Below are positions 37,424-49,045 of a stretch of DNA of 64,000 nt, one piece after another (position 1 is the first letter of the stretch; every line of letters begins with the position of its first letter). Under the pieces are notes generated by a model, which was given only the letters and a program-made list of their open reading frames with translations, did not search any database and had not been told where the DNA came from. Position numbers and translations under genes: made by a program. The DNA comes from Drosophila miranda (taxonomy: Eukaryota; Arthropoda; Insecta; Diptera; Drosophilidae), in NCBI RefSeq assembly GCF_003369915.1, contig NC_046676.1, positions 16,722,001-16,786,000 on the forward strand, written 5' to 3'.

Positions 37424-40400
37424 CAGCAGCATTTCCCGGCAGACGCCATGTACCAGACACAGCGCCAGCGCCAGCTGGGCGTGGCCGTCTTCCCCGAGAC
37501 GCGCAGCCTGAGCCGCAGCAGCTACTTCTCGGAGCAGCGGCACCAGCAGCGACACCTGCGCAGCGTCGGCGACTCCACGCAGGAACTGGGCGTGGAGCGG
37601 GAGGGCAACGCTAGCACGGGGGGCGGCGATGGGGCCGCCGACATCTCCGACAGCCAGCGCAGTCTCAGCGAGGGCCGTCTCCTGGACGTCGACGGGTGAG
37701 TGGTCCAACCCACCGATCAGATCCGAGTGTGTCTAAGACCTTTCCCATCTCTCGTTTCACAGGGACTTCTCTCGTGAGACTCTTTCGCAGTCACACGACA
37801 GCGTCTTCTCCGAATCGGCGACGGCCAGCAGCCTATCGATTGTCCTGAAGGTAAGTCGGTTCCAGAGGACTCCTCCTCTAGTCTTTCAAACTCTATCTAT
37901 GAAAACTATAAAAGCAGAGCTTATCACACAAACTTGGTAGCATCTTTAGCCTCCAGTGATTGATGATCACTACTTTTCACTCATTTTTTCCACATCTATT
38001 TCTACAACAAAGCTTTTGTTTGGTTACCATGGATGGTCTCTTGGGAATCCGCTTGGGGTTTCTGTTTCTGTTTGTGCTGCAATCAATCTAAATTGATTTT
38101 AATCAAATTTAATTTGTGCTTTTGTTGGCATATCAGCAGCTGTGATGTGATCAAATCTCCCCCAGTCAATGGCCATTGACTCACATACGATCGATTCATT
38201 CTTTTGTGCGGCTGCTTCTCGTTCGGTGAGGCAATCAGAGACTCTGAAACAGAGTTTACAAGGCAGTCAACTGATTAGCTGTATTATCTGGGAATTCAAC
38301 AAGTCCTCATTCATTCGGGGATTGAGTTCAGTGAACTGGGGCCTTGATTGGACTAGAGCAGAGATTCCTTCACATTTCTCCTAGATTCATTCCGAATTGC
38401 GTAGGAGTCCGAAACGCTATGCTCTTGCCACAAGAGTTACCTAATAAACTGAACGATCATCATTAGCCATATCATTATCATATGTTGTCTGTGCTTTTTG
38501 GTGGAGCAGCAAACCGCTGAGCAACCGCCACAGGGAAAGAGTGAAAGAGGGGAAAGAGGAAAAGGAGGAAAGGCACGCGTCGTGGCGCAACTGGAAACCG
38601 AACTGCAGTTGCAGTAAACCATCCCATCGTGCCATCGCACTATCGCTGTATTGCTCCCCACCCCCAACGCGTGGCAATTTGCGGCTTCTTCCTCTTATGT
38701 TGCTTCTATTGCTTCTCCGGTTTCTGGACAAACGAGTTGCCAGGCCGATGGTTGCTTGGTCGCTTGGCCGCTTGGCCGCCCGGCCGCTTCTTGTTATTCC
38801 ACTTTTTTCCACTTGGCTCCACTCGCTCTCTATCCCATCCCACCCCATGCCATGCCATCCCATGCCATCCCATCCCGTTCCATTCCATTCCCCTGGCAGC
38901 TTATTTGCCAACCTGGTTAGCAAATAAATCGCATTTCTTTCTGTTTCTATGCTATTGAACTCCTGCAAAGCTTTCCGCTAAATCAGTTTGCATCTAGCCA
39001 TTTGCCAGTGAAGACCAAGGCAGCGCGCTCGCGGTTCTCGCTTCGATTCGATTCGATTCGATTCGGTCTGATCCGCTCCACGATCCCTAGCGTCTAGGCT
39101 CGTGAAGAGCACCCAAAATACTTGGTTCAACCGGTACTGCGGGGTAGCTGTGGATGCACATATTCTACTGCGATTCCTGAGTACCAGATCCCAGTCATTA
39201 GAGATTAAGATTCGGTCGCAAATGGAGGTTTTATCAGCAAGTGATCGTTGATCAGTGATCAGTCTGTACCGCCCTTTTGAAGCAAATATCTGTAGTGGTT
39301 CCGAGGCACTTTGATCCGCTTATTCTGAAGCAAACCTTTTCGTATATCTTCTGGGCTGGTCTGGGGCTAATCCCCCACTGAAAGACTGGTCAATTTTCCT
39401 TGGAAAAGCTGAAGAGCAGCCCGAGGAACGAGCATAGGTCTATAAATATTTACCACTCGCAGATCTGTCCCAGACAACGATCTGCTCCAACCCGTTTGAT
39501 GCATTAATTGTGGAAAACAGAAAGAGAAATACATCTAGTCGATGGCCATAATGCAGGCACAGTCAGGGAGGGGGAGAGGATCTGTGGAGGAGCCATTAGC
39601 TTGGACGACATGGAATGACAGTGATATGGTAACACGGTAACACGCATCGACAGTCACTGGGGCCGCTCAGGAGTAATCAGAGCCGTCATCAGGCCGTCCC
39701 CATCACCGTCTCGCATTTGGATAGGGGGGGGGATGGGGACGCCAAGCGAAGACATTTCACACGCTTCTCTCTAATTGACCAACTCAGAGGGAAAACAAGG
39801 TGATGGGGGGAGGGGGGGCTGATGCAGAGGCCTGCTCCAAGTGACTTCCTGGCCTGTCGGGATCCCCTCTCCTGGTCCGAATTCGTTTTCGGCCTACATT
39901 CACTGCACTCCCATGTGAGATCTGTGACACTTCCCGTCTGGCCTCGTCGGCTCCATTGCATAAGCTCTGCATCTGTGAATTTGCGTACATCATAGATTTC
40001 CGTGTCCATTCGGCACTGGATGGGGGGGGGATGGGATATACTGGGCCAACGACCAGCGTCTGCAGTATCCGCATAAAGATTTTAATTGCATTTCTTCGCA
40101 CGCTGCGCCCGACATTCTGAAGTTCAGCAAAAATGCTGCCCATGTCCATATCTGTCGGTCCACTCTGCTCCGATGGGTGACAGATGGGGAGAAATTCGTT
40201 GGCCAGACGATCCGAGCCAAAGGGTTGGAATCTACCAAAAAGATACCCTACACGAGAGTGCATCCTGCTTGTCTTGTCTGGAGCTAGGCTGTGGGATCAG
40301 TAAATATATATAATAGAATCTTTATAGGAAAACCTTTCGTATAGATTGGATTTATGGAGCAGTTGGAGTCAAGGTCAAGCCATTCTCCGAGCGGATGCCC

Positions 40401-43400
40401 CCATCTGGCTGGGAATAGACCGTTTATTCCACTTACGGCCTGCGGCAGTTGCCATTTGTTGGATGCCTGAATTGCAGCTCGGACAGCCAAGTGATGCAAT
40501 TGCATTAATTCAAAGTGATTGCCAGCCCCTACTCCCACTTGGCCAACTGCTGTTCCTATTCTCTCTCTCTGCCTCTCTCTCTCCATGCCCCTGCCACAGC
40601 GATTGCTGTCGGAGCACAGATTGCGGCGAGGTGCTGTGGTAATCAATGTTGGCTTGTTGGCTTGCTGGCTTGCTGGCTTGCTGGCTTGTGTGTGGCCATG
40701 TTTGGAGCCACTGGCCACTCCCCCTTCACCATTCCGCCCAGACGAGTGGCCCACTCAGCAAGTGTGCCAATAAATCAGTGAACGTGACGGGGCTGAGGCT
40801 GGGGCTGGGTCTGGTCAGTGATTTGCACCGGACTGGAAGTCGGATTAGTCACCATTAGAATATGTAGCAAATGCCTCGATAACGAGGGTTCAGGGTAGAT
40901 CTACCTGGCAGAGGGAGGAGAGACTCGTAATTCCCCGAATAACATCGAACAGAGCAGATGTGCAGGATTGAGCTTGAGGAGTAAACAGCAGGTAGGGGAA
41001 GGAGCTCATTATGCCACACAAAAATAGAGATCTCTCACAGAACATTGAACTCCGAGAGACAGTCTCCGCCTCCCTATATCCATCAGCAAATCTTTAAAAT
41101 TGATGGACGAGGTCTTTAACCTGAACCAGCCCGGCACTTAATCCTCGTGCAACGAGGCTCGGGCCCCCCCCCAAAAATAGAACTTTGACTAGTCCAAGCA
41201 GATGGTGGCGTCACGTCACGCGCCCGTTCAACTGATAAATGACATAGGAAAAGGAGCCGAACGAGCCGCACGGCAGAGGCTGTGAGAACATTCGTTTGTT
41301 TACACCTACCTACCCGTCCGCTCTATCGTGTGGGCACTGTAAATGTAAAGTAATCCGAAAGAAAGCGGGGAATGTTTACGTTGGGCCTGCATCTGCATCT
41401 GCATCTGCATCTGTACGATTTGCTGTGCCTGCCTCTGGGTACCCTTGAAACGCAATCGAGAGCTGACAGGGCCTGCCTCGCACTCAACTATGTTCGACTA
41501 GGTAAAAACTCCACTATGGCGACGCCATTTCGATTTCCATTTCAATTTCACTCTCGTTTTTCCCTCGTCGAGGGTCGATCTGCTCTGCCCTCTGTTCTGC
41601 CGCGAGACAATTTTCAGTTGCACATTGCACTTGGATGCGCATACATCTGCGGCGCTGGCTGATGTGGTTTTTCTGGCTTTGTCTCAGTGGAAAGTGAAAT
41701 CATTGGGATCGCGTGCCGCCTCCATCGGAGACAGACAACAATAGCCCTTGTTAGTGCCCCGCTCGTTAGAGAGGCTCGAAGATGGTAGCCGGAAGCACGG
41801 GTTCCCTCAAAGTGCAGGCCAATCCATTCAAGCTCTCGTTTACGGTAAGACTTAAGGGTTGGGCCCATTCAGGAGTCGCAGGGACACAGCTGCACAGTTG
41901 CACAGCTCCACAGTTCCCCCACAGCTAACCAATCGACCACGTTCGCAGTCATTCGTAGCCTCGACACCGCATTGAGGCACTCGAAATGATCGACTTCAAG
42001 CAGAATCCGTTCAAGATGAGGCTGAGCGGCTCTAGCATCGGCGAGAGTCGTCTCGGCCGCAGCTGCCTGCGCGCCCGCTTCGTGTTCCGCTGGAAGAGCT
42101 GGGTAACGGCACAGCCGCCCCCTCACCCGCCCCCCCTAACCCCTAATACGTCTAAGAAGCAGCAGATTACCACATTTCGCTTTGCTTTCCATTTAAGGCG
42201 GAGCTCACAGACGTCCTACGCAAGCGACGCAATCGACCCGATGCCTCCGACGAGGATCTGGGCCTGCCCCGCAGTCCGGCATCGCCGCAGAGACGGGTGG
42301 CCGGAGGCCAGAGCCGCAGTGCCGCGGCGGGTCACAGTCAGACCCGTGGACACAGCCAGAGCGAGGTGTCCTCGCTGAGTCTGCAGAGCGTGACCAGCGC
42401 CGAGGAAACGGAGGACAGCCAGCAGAGCCAGACCCAGACCCAGACCCAGAGCCAGAGCCACAGGTACCACTCGCGGGTGTCGACCAGCTCCTCCGTCTCG
42501 ATGGGCTCTGACATACTGCGCCCGCACCCCGAGGACGAGGTGGATGCGGTCGGCACGGAGCGCCACCGGCTGTCCCACGCTGCGGCCAAGCACAAGATGG
42601 CCATCAGGCCGGCCAAGAAGAAGGGACCCAGCCGACAGCACCGCAGGACATTGGAGGTGAGTGAAGATGCGCCCATGGCCTTGATAACATATGATACTGA
42701 TTCCTGCTCGTATCTCCAGTCCTCCATACCAGAAGCCAACGAGGATATGCAGAAGACATGTCCGGGCCTAAAAGCAGTCCGTGGTAAGTGACCCAAGAGG
42801 CTGTCAGAGTTCTCAGCTAATGTGCATCCTCCTTTGTTCCCGCAGATGTTGACCTCAAGAACAGGACACGCTCTCTACCACCCAAGACGACCGCTGCCAT
42901 CAATCCCAGCCCCAGCCCCAGCAACACGACGGCCCCCAACTCCAGCTCGACCTCCATCACGACGAAGCGAACCAAGACAATCGAACAGGCGACACGAACG
43001 ACCAGTCAGGTGACGAGCACGTCTTCCACCACGGCGCAGATCTTCGGACTGCGAGCCCCCACCACCAAATCCACCACCACCAGCACCGCCAAGGTGACCA
43101 AGGCAAACACAGTGCTCGAGAGCAGGGGCGAGTCGTCCACTGATGGGGACAATGCCCTGGCCGCCATAGAGAGCACTGAGAGCGGACTCCTGCGGCGGCT
43201 TATCCACAGGAACTCGAAGCGCAGCATTGCCAGGGCCAACGATGGCCTCGAGGACACCGACTCCAGCCAGAGCGTGGCCAAGAAGCTCCAGATATCGAAC
43301 TCCTGTCTGGAGACGGGCTTTCGAGAGCCATTTCTGATACCGGACAAGTCGCGACAGCAGCACGTGCAGGAGACCCGCCAGATGATTAAGCGTGAGATCC

Positions 43401-44431
43401 ACATCGAGGCCAGCCACGGCCGCAACGCCATAGTCGGCAACTTGGGGGCAGGGATCACTACCCAGCCGCAGATGGCGCCCAAGCCCAAGTCGGGACCTGC
43501 TGCACGCCAACGCTACATCCCCCAGGAACTTGGCTCCAACTCGCCCGCCGCCATCCCGAACAGCAGTGCCTCAAACGACATCACCAACCTGCTCTCCAAG
43601 AGCACCCGGGGCAACGACACGTTCCAATCTACAACCCTGGTCCGCGAGCAACAGGTCAAGGCCGAGACCACCTCCCACTTCGAGCGTAAGCCACGGATCG
43701 TGGGGCTCAGCGCCTTCCAGCAGAAGCTGTGCCGCTCCAGCGACTCGGTGGGCCAGAACTCGAGCTCCTCCAACTCGCTGGAGACCAGCACGGACGAGCC
43801 CTCGCCGCTCTACTACGAGGAGAAGCAACGCAAGACGGTCGAGAAGTCGCGCAGCTTCCGCAACTACCAGGAAGAGCGGGAAGCCGTCGTTGACTCGACC
43901 GTCGTGCACAACCACATGCCCAGTCTGCCCGACCTCTCGATCAGCTTCCGCCTGCCCTCCTACTACAAGCAGAGCTCTCCCCGCTCTCCGCCACAGTCCC
44001 CGCGCTCGCCGCTCTCGCCGAACACCAAGTGCGTGTCCCTGGGATTCGAGATCAACGACAACAAGCTGCTGCAGGGGCGCGCGGAGTCTACGGGCCAGCT
44101 GCCGGCGCTGGCGAAGAGCTCACCGCAACGGAGCAACAAGCTCCTGGTACAGTCCAGTCCCGGCCCAGCCAACATCTCCCAGATAGAGCAGAACATCGAC
44201 ATGATCGTAAAGTCGCCGCTGGTGAGTGTCCTGCGCAAATCGGCCACAGTCAGCGAAGAGCTGACCGTGGAGCAGGCCACGCCAGCAGCCAAACTGCAGC
44301 CGGAGCGTCCAAAGCTACTGGACCTCGGAAGGAAGACAATAACCAGCACGGCCATCTGCACTCCCAGCCCGGCCAGCCCCCTGACCAAGAGTGCCAAGCT
44401 CTCACACAGCCCTCCCGCAACTCCGGCTAAG

Positions 44432-44462
<31 letters not shown>

Positions 44463-45892
44463 GCGGCGGAAGCAGCCGCCGCAACTCCAGCAATGTGGAG
44501 ACTCCAGTCGAGCCGGAGTTCATGAAGATCCAGCTGAACCGCGTGGATCAGGCGAGCCTGCACAAGAAGTGTAACCACCTGGTGCTGTCCAAGAACCTGA
44601 AATCCCCCACCGAGCGAAGCCAGAGCAGCGATGACCTCAGCCTGCGGCGGAGCAGTGGGGCAGGGGGGGAGGTTGTTGAGCACACAGAGATGCCGCTGGG
44701 TCCTAGCACTGTTCCACTTAACCTTAACCTTAGGCAGGCCCTGGAGCCGAATCTGGGCAGGCAGCCGCGTTCTGTAAGCGCGACCAGCGTGCGGACGAGC
44801 TTTGGCAGCAGCAGCGGCAGCAGCGAGACACTCTCATCCGCGAACACGCCTGTGACGACACCCATTACACCAAAGAGCAACGGTCTCCCCATCCCTATCG
44901 CCACCCCCAAGCTGGAGGCAGCCCCGAGGGAGCAGCATGTCATACAGAAGGAGAACAAGGTAAACCGCCTTTCGCTGGAGGATCGCAAGCGGCTCTTTCT
45001 CAACGAGGAGCGGAAGGAGCGCATTGCGGCGGAGCAGCGAAAGCAATCAATCAGCAAGGCGGAGATGCCACCAGCTGTGGGTGCTCCAGCTCCTGCCACT
45101 CCACCAAAGACACCGGAGCTGACCGAGGTCAATGGCAATACCAATCCCGTGGTGCTGCGCAAGAAATCCTTTGCCAGCTGCAATGGCAACGCCTCTCCGA
45201 GCAAGGACGACCCCACGCCGGAACTGATGAAAGTGTTTGCCCGCCGCTCGCTGAAGGTGAAGGACGAGGAGGTGGTAGCCCCTGCCCAGCCAACACCTAA
45301 GAAGATGTCAACACCCATCGGGAGCCAGAGTGTGGACAGTGATAAGGAGAACCAGTCCAACAGCGAGGAGAAGCTGGACAAACTGTCACCCAAGTACGAG
45401 GCGCAGGTTAGCAGTGAGTTTACCAAGACATCCTCCCAACATCCCACCAGCAACCGGAACTCGGTTGCCGACTTCCGCAATCTCAACAGCAGCAACAACC
45501 ACAACAACAATAACCACAACAGCAGCCACATCAGCAGTAGCCTGCAGAAAGCGACCAATACACAGCAGAAGGTGGTAAGCTACCTGCCCCCCATCAAGGT
45601 CAGCAATGGAGTCCGGAACAACCTGAGCAACAGCAACAATGGAGGCGCCAAGCCTGCGAACGAGCGCTTGTCGCTGCAACTGAAACAGGCCCCATCACCA
45701 GCACCAGCTCCGACGGTACAGGCAGCTCCACCCACCACCACTGCCTCCGCTGCAGGAGCAGGAGTTCAAGCCACAGGTGCCATGTCCATGTCCGGCAAGC
45801 CAATCGAACGATCGGCGACAGTGGGCGAATTCAAGGGCATCCATCAGCGCCGGGCCGAGTGGGAGCAGCGGGCCAAGGAGGCCCTCAAGTAG
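31103..45892 (+). CDS. CRACD-like (DUF4592-type) protein, putative actin-dynamics regulator
   Basis: Long form joined from 31103-31286, 36987-37695, 37763-37850, 42198-42656, 42720-42783 and 42846-45892, all with GT/AG borders and matching phase, giving about 1,516 residues. Vertebrate CRACD inhibits actin capping protein. Shared blocks visible here are FHPLRNLRRIFRRRT (early in exon 2), LSQSHDSVFSES (exon 3) and a basic block HKMAIRPAKKKGPSRQHRR (exon 4), each close to a CRACD segment. The rest is low-complexity: Gln-13 at 37391, a Gln/Thr tract near 42420, Asn-10 at 44432, many Ser/Pro phosphosite-like stretches, a charged helix EDRKRLFLNEERKERIAAEQRK, and a C-terminal helix HQRRAEWEQRAKEALK. 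Two further upstream exons (41782, 41986) can replace exons 1-3. From memory the fly gene may be CG17574, but I cannot confirm that. Function is inferred. Confidence 0.75.
32480..33019 (+). promoter_or_regulatory. Candidate alternative promoter and leader exon
   Basis: GGTTCAGTTGAGTTCAGTG near 32488-32506 contains two Inr-like TCAGT sites. It is followed by about 500 bp of leader-like sequence ending at a possible donor (TTTAAACAG|GTAATA, GT at 33020). If used, it would join the exon at 36987, whose first in-frame ATG is at 37448. The evidence is composition and one donor only. Confidence 0.3.
34102..34132 (+). repeat. G-rich tract with G-quadruplex potential
   Basis: Five runs of four or five G separated by CT: GGGGGCTGGGGG, then CTGGGG twice, then CTGGGGG. 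This fits an intramolecular G-quadruplex with two-base loops on the sense strand of the intron. Confidence 0.7.
37391..37429 (+). repeat. CAG/CAA repeat coding poly-glutamine
   Basis: Thirteen consecutive Gln codons, mixed CAG and CAA, in the CRACD-like reading frame, followed by His. Mixed codons suggest a moderately stable tract. Confidence 0.9.
37851..41769 (+). other. Intron before the alternative exons of the CRACD-like gene
   Basis: About 3.9 kb of non-coding DNA. It has CCATG/CCATC repeats at 38845-38890, a GATTC tandem at 39047-39066, G-runs near 39723, 39805 and 40021, a TTGGC octamer-like array (GGCTTGCT) at 40649-40690, and CTGCAT hexamers at 41388-41412. It probably contains the promoter(s) for the short forms beginning at 41782 and 41986. 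Confidence 0.45.
40649..40690. repeat. GGCTTGCT octamer tandem array
   Basis: Five near-perfect copies of an eight-base unit (GGCTTGTT, then GGCTTGCT) in the intron. Confidence 0.8.
41782..41844 (+). CDS. Alternative first coding exon A of the CRACD-like gene
   Basis: ATG followed by 20 codons (MVAGSTGSLKVQANPFKLSF plus Thr), then donor ACG|GTAAGA, phase 0. It can join exon 42198 (AELTDVLRKRR) in frame. A possible acceptor at 41768-41769 would also let it be an internal exon after 37850 in phase 0. Its NPFKLSF resembles NPFKMRLS of the next exon. Confidence 0.5.
41986..42102 (+). CDS. Alternative first coding exon B of the CRACD-like gene
   Basis: ATG plus 38 codons starting MIDFKQNPFKMRLSGSS, ending RFVFRWKSW before donor GTAACG at 42103, phase 0, compatible with exon 42198. 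An acceptor-like TTCGCAG ends at 41948, but entry from upstream exons in phase 0 would meet a TGA before this ATG. The exon therefore works only as a translation start or as a poison exon. Confidence 0.5.
44432..44461 (+). repeat. AAC repeat coding poly-asparagine
   Basis: Ten identical AAC codons in the last exon of the CRACD-like gene. The pure codon tract suggests recent replication slippage. Confidence 0.9.
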
Positions 45893-46820
45893 ATGCGAAC
45901 GCTCTCAATAGACTGGAAGGAAAAGAATTCAACTAAATGCGAAAAATAGAATAATCAAATTATCACAACGCGTATAACCATAGCCTTAAATTGTAAAAAG
46001 GAATAGAACAGATCCAAGTTGCGGGAGCCGACACTCGATGGACGCAAGAGTCCATTCAAAGAAACTGGTGGCGCACTCGAGTTCTGCTCCCGAATCACAT
46101 TAGGAAATAGCAACCATATATCGATCTTCAAAAAGTGACTAGCGTGTATTTATTTTTAGTTTCTCTGCATGAACTTTAACGTGTCGTCAACTTTAAGGCC
46201 TAATCACTCTTACAGATTAGCAGGGAGCATACGAGTATGATATTCGAATTAACTAAAGCTAGTTTTGGATCGGTCGAACTGAAGGATTATACATTTTACA
46301 TAGATTAGCTATTATTTTGCAATACGTACATATAATTTCTCCGCTATTATTGTTTCCGTAACAGTCCTGATATGTCGGATCCTTAATGTCAGCTGCGATT
46401 TCAGAATTTTTCAAATAAGAATACATAACCTTTCTTTATAGGCATACCAGTAAATATATACCTACATATTATAAATGTACATACAATAATACCGACCTAA
46501 TAAATATCCAAGGATGCAAGAATTTGACTTTTAAATCACCCAAAAGCTATATACTGACAGTACGTATTCTGCTGGAAAACTTCGGAAAAGTTTATTTTTA
46601 TTATGTTTATAATAACCTATTTTGGAATTTAAAGGGATGCCTAACAAGGGATACCTCCGGTAAATATATAACTAAGATTCGGTAAAGACAAAGAAAAATG
46701 CCCCGCAACATGGGCAAAACCTAGGGCATACCCTAGGGAAAAGGATATAATGGAGTTAAGAATGAGTACCGGGATCAGGATATACAGGAAACTAATCAAA
46801 TGCATGTATACGTCTAAAAT
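45893..46820 (+). other. 3' UTR and flank of the CRACD-like gene
   Basis: AT-rich, no coding region. AATAAA at 46499-46504 is a plausible polyadenylation signal about 610 bp after the stop codon. The segment then runs into the right repeat array. Confidence 0.5.
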
Positions 46821-47130
46821 GTATCAATTTCAGACAATTTCTTTATTAATTATGTTTTAGAGTGTCTTCATATTAAATTAACGAAATGGGGTATACAAAT
46901 GCCCATACTCCTGATTCTGATTAGGAACAAGTCGACAATTACCAGCAACATTGACATGACAACATTGCGATGGTTTTTTTTTTTACTTTTTTGTTTAAAC
47001 CGTGTTTTAGTCAAAATACAATAAAAGGGAGTACTTAAAAGTCGTTAATCTTGTAAAAAATTGATTCATCCACGGATAAAATTATGTGGGAAGGGCTGAA
47101 GGTTTTAGTAAACCAGCATTATTCAACGGA
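46820..47130 (-). repeat. Right inverted-duplication array, unit matching left unit B
   Basis: Reverse complement carries CACATAATTTTATCCGTGGA, GACTTTTAAGTACTCCC, TTTTATTGTATTTTGAC, AACACGGTTTAAAC, TGTCAATGTTGCTGGTAATT, GGGCATTTGTATACCCC and AATAAAGAAATTGTC, in the same order as 9150-9450. The orientation is inverted relative to the left array. Confidence 0.7.
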
Positions 47131-47159
47131 ATATTAAAATTGAGCAAAGGAACGATTAC

Positions 47160-47440
47160 TCTCTTACATATTTTTTTTTTTACCTTTTCCGCTAAAACCT
47201 TTTTTAGGCGAAATCCAATAAAAGTCAGTGTTTAAAATAAACCAGTCAAGTAGAAAATAGATTCACCAGTTGGATAAAATTATGTGGGCAGAGCTGAGAA
47301 ATCTGTCTAGCTATAAATATTGCACGGAATATCAAAAACGAGGAATATGTATAAAGAACTTGAGTTCGTCAGTATATTTACGGTATATTTTTAAAATGAG
47401 ACGGTTTATGTTGGTATATTTCCGTGGGTCGATAACTACA
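47160..47440 (-). repeat. Right inverted-duplication array, unit matching left unit A
   Basis: Reverse complement aligns with 8589-8815 from TTATCGA, through TTTTAAAAATATACCG, AAATATACTGACGAA, TTCCTCGTTTTTGATATTCC and CATAATTTTATCC, to GACTTTTATTGGATTTCGCC. It is truncated at a poly-T tract near 47170. Its outer end carries the PheRS-m promoter motifs. Confidence 0.7.
47408..47432 (+). promoter_or_regulatory. Motif 6 and DRE-like half site upstream of PheRS-m
   Basis: GTTGGTATATTT fits motif 6 (KTYRGTATWTTT) exactly and is followed by GGGTCGATAA, a DRE half-site. They lie about 90-110 bp before the PheRS-m ATG. An inverse motif-6-like CGGTATATTTTTA is also present at about 47380. Confidence 0.55.
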
Positions 47441-47517
47441 TTTTCCCAGCTGATTTTACTCTGTTGTGTGTTATAATATGCAATTGTTCATATAAATAAA
47501 TAAAATAGGCCACGAAA

Positions 47518-48948
47518 ATGCTGCTGAACCTACGTGTGCAGGGCTCCAGATACTCTCTCCGCACGGGGAACTGCAGCCGTAGCCGTTGGCTGGCCAGCAA
47601 CGCTGTTGTCGAAAAGTCACCGCCTCCCGCGCAGCCACAACTGGAGGTGAATGGGAGCACGTACGCCACCGACAGCTGGACGAATGTAACGCCCAAAATT
47701 CTGTCGTACCTGGGAGCCAATAAGCACCTCCAGAAGGATCATCCCCTGTCGATCATTCGCCAGCGCATCGTAAATTACTTTTATGGAGCCTACCGGAATC
47801 ATCGCGGAAATCCACTGTTTTCCGTCTACGACAAACTGAATCCTGTTGTGACAGTGCAGCAGAATTTCGACAACCTACTGATACCCAGCGACCATGTAAG
47901 TCGCCAGAAATCAGACTGCTACTACATTAACCAGCACCAACTGCTCCGCGCCCACACCACGGCCCACCAGGTTGAATTGATCTCTGGTGGACTGGACAAT
48001 TTCCTGGTGGTGGGGGAAGTGTATCGGCGCGATGAGATCGACAGTACCCACTACCCGGTGTTCCATCAGGCAGATGCAGTGCGATTAGTCACTAAAGACA
48101 AGCTCTTTGAGCGCAATCCTGGCCTGGAGCTGTTCGAGGAGACTTGGACGGGCTCATTGGCCGATCCAAAACTGATTCTTCCCTCGTCGAAATGCATGGA
48201 CCAGACGAAGCAGTCCTGCCACACTCTGGAAGCGGTTAAACTGATGGAGCACGAGATGAAACACGTCCTTGTGGGTCTGACAAAGGAATTGTTCGGCCCT
48301 CGCATCAAGTACCGCTGGGTAGAAACATATTTCCCTTTCACGCAACCCTCCTGGGAGTTGGAGATCTACTTCAAAAACAACTGGCTGGAGGTTCTTGGCT
48401 GTGGCATTATGCGCCACGAAATCCTCCAGCAGTCCGGCGTCCACCAGTCAATTGGCTACGCTTTTGGTGTCGGCCTCGAGCGTCTGGCTATGGTGCTCTT
48501 TGACATACCGGACATTCGCCTGTTCTGGTCCAATGACAGCGGCTTCCTTTCGCAGTTCAGCGAAAAGGATCTGCACAATCTGCCAAAGTACAAACCCATC
48601 TCCCACTATCCGCAGTGTACCAACGACCTGTCCTTCTGGCTGCCCTCCGATGTGGAGGTTGATGCTGGCTTCTCGCCCAACGATTTCTACGATCTGGTTC
48701 GGACGGTGGCTGGCGACATTGTGGAACAAGTAAGTAGAGTGGAGGATAAGTCCCTATAACTCTAACCCTTTTTCTCTCAGATCAGTCTTGTGGACAAATT
48801 TAAGCATCCAAAGACGGGCAAGTCGAGCGTGTGCTTCCGCATTGTCTATCGCCATATGGAGCGCACCCTGACCCAGGCGGAGGTTAACGATATACACAAG
48901 CAGATAGCGAATGCCAGTGTGGATAGTTTCAATGTGCAAATACGTTAG
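47518..48948 (+). CDS. PheRS-m: Phenylalanyl-tRNA synthetase, mitochondrial
   Basis: Monomeric class II aminoacyl-tRNA synthetase charging mitochondrial tRNA-Phe. Two exons, 47518-48729 and 48781-48948, joined at phase 0, give 459 residues. The N-terminus (MLLNLRVQGSRYSLRTGNCS) is Arg-rich without acidic residues, typical of a mitochondrial presequence. Catalytic landmarks are HQLLRAHTTAHQ, the motif 2 region EVYRRDEIDSTHYPVFHQ, and motif 3 FGVGLERLAMVLFDIPDIR. The second exon encodes most of the C-terminal FDX-ACB anticodon-binding domain (HPKTGKSSVCFRIVYRHMER). The short intron (51 bp) is typical of flies. All family elements are intact; identity is secure. Confidence 0.95.
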
Positions 48949-49045
48949 TTGTAGTCCAGTTCAGCCTCAATTCAAACCAAAAAGTAACAAACAGTAAAAG
49001 TACCAAACAAAATCAGGTGACGTCGAGCTATATTTCTCCACACTT

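Noticed and set aside
37208-37708. 166-codon minus ORF with a poly-Leu run
   Set aside because: Antisense reading of the CAG/CAA poly-Gln tract.
44548-45558. 336-codon antisense ORF opposite the last CRACD-like exon
   Set aside because: Leu/Ser-rich shadow of the GC-rich coding strand (poly-Ser/Gln codons read as Leu on the other strand).
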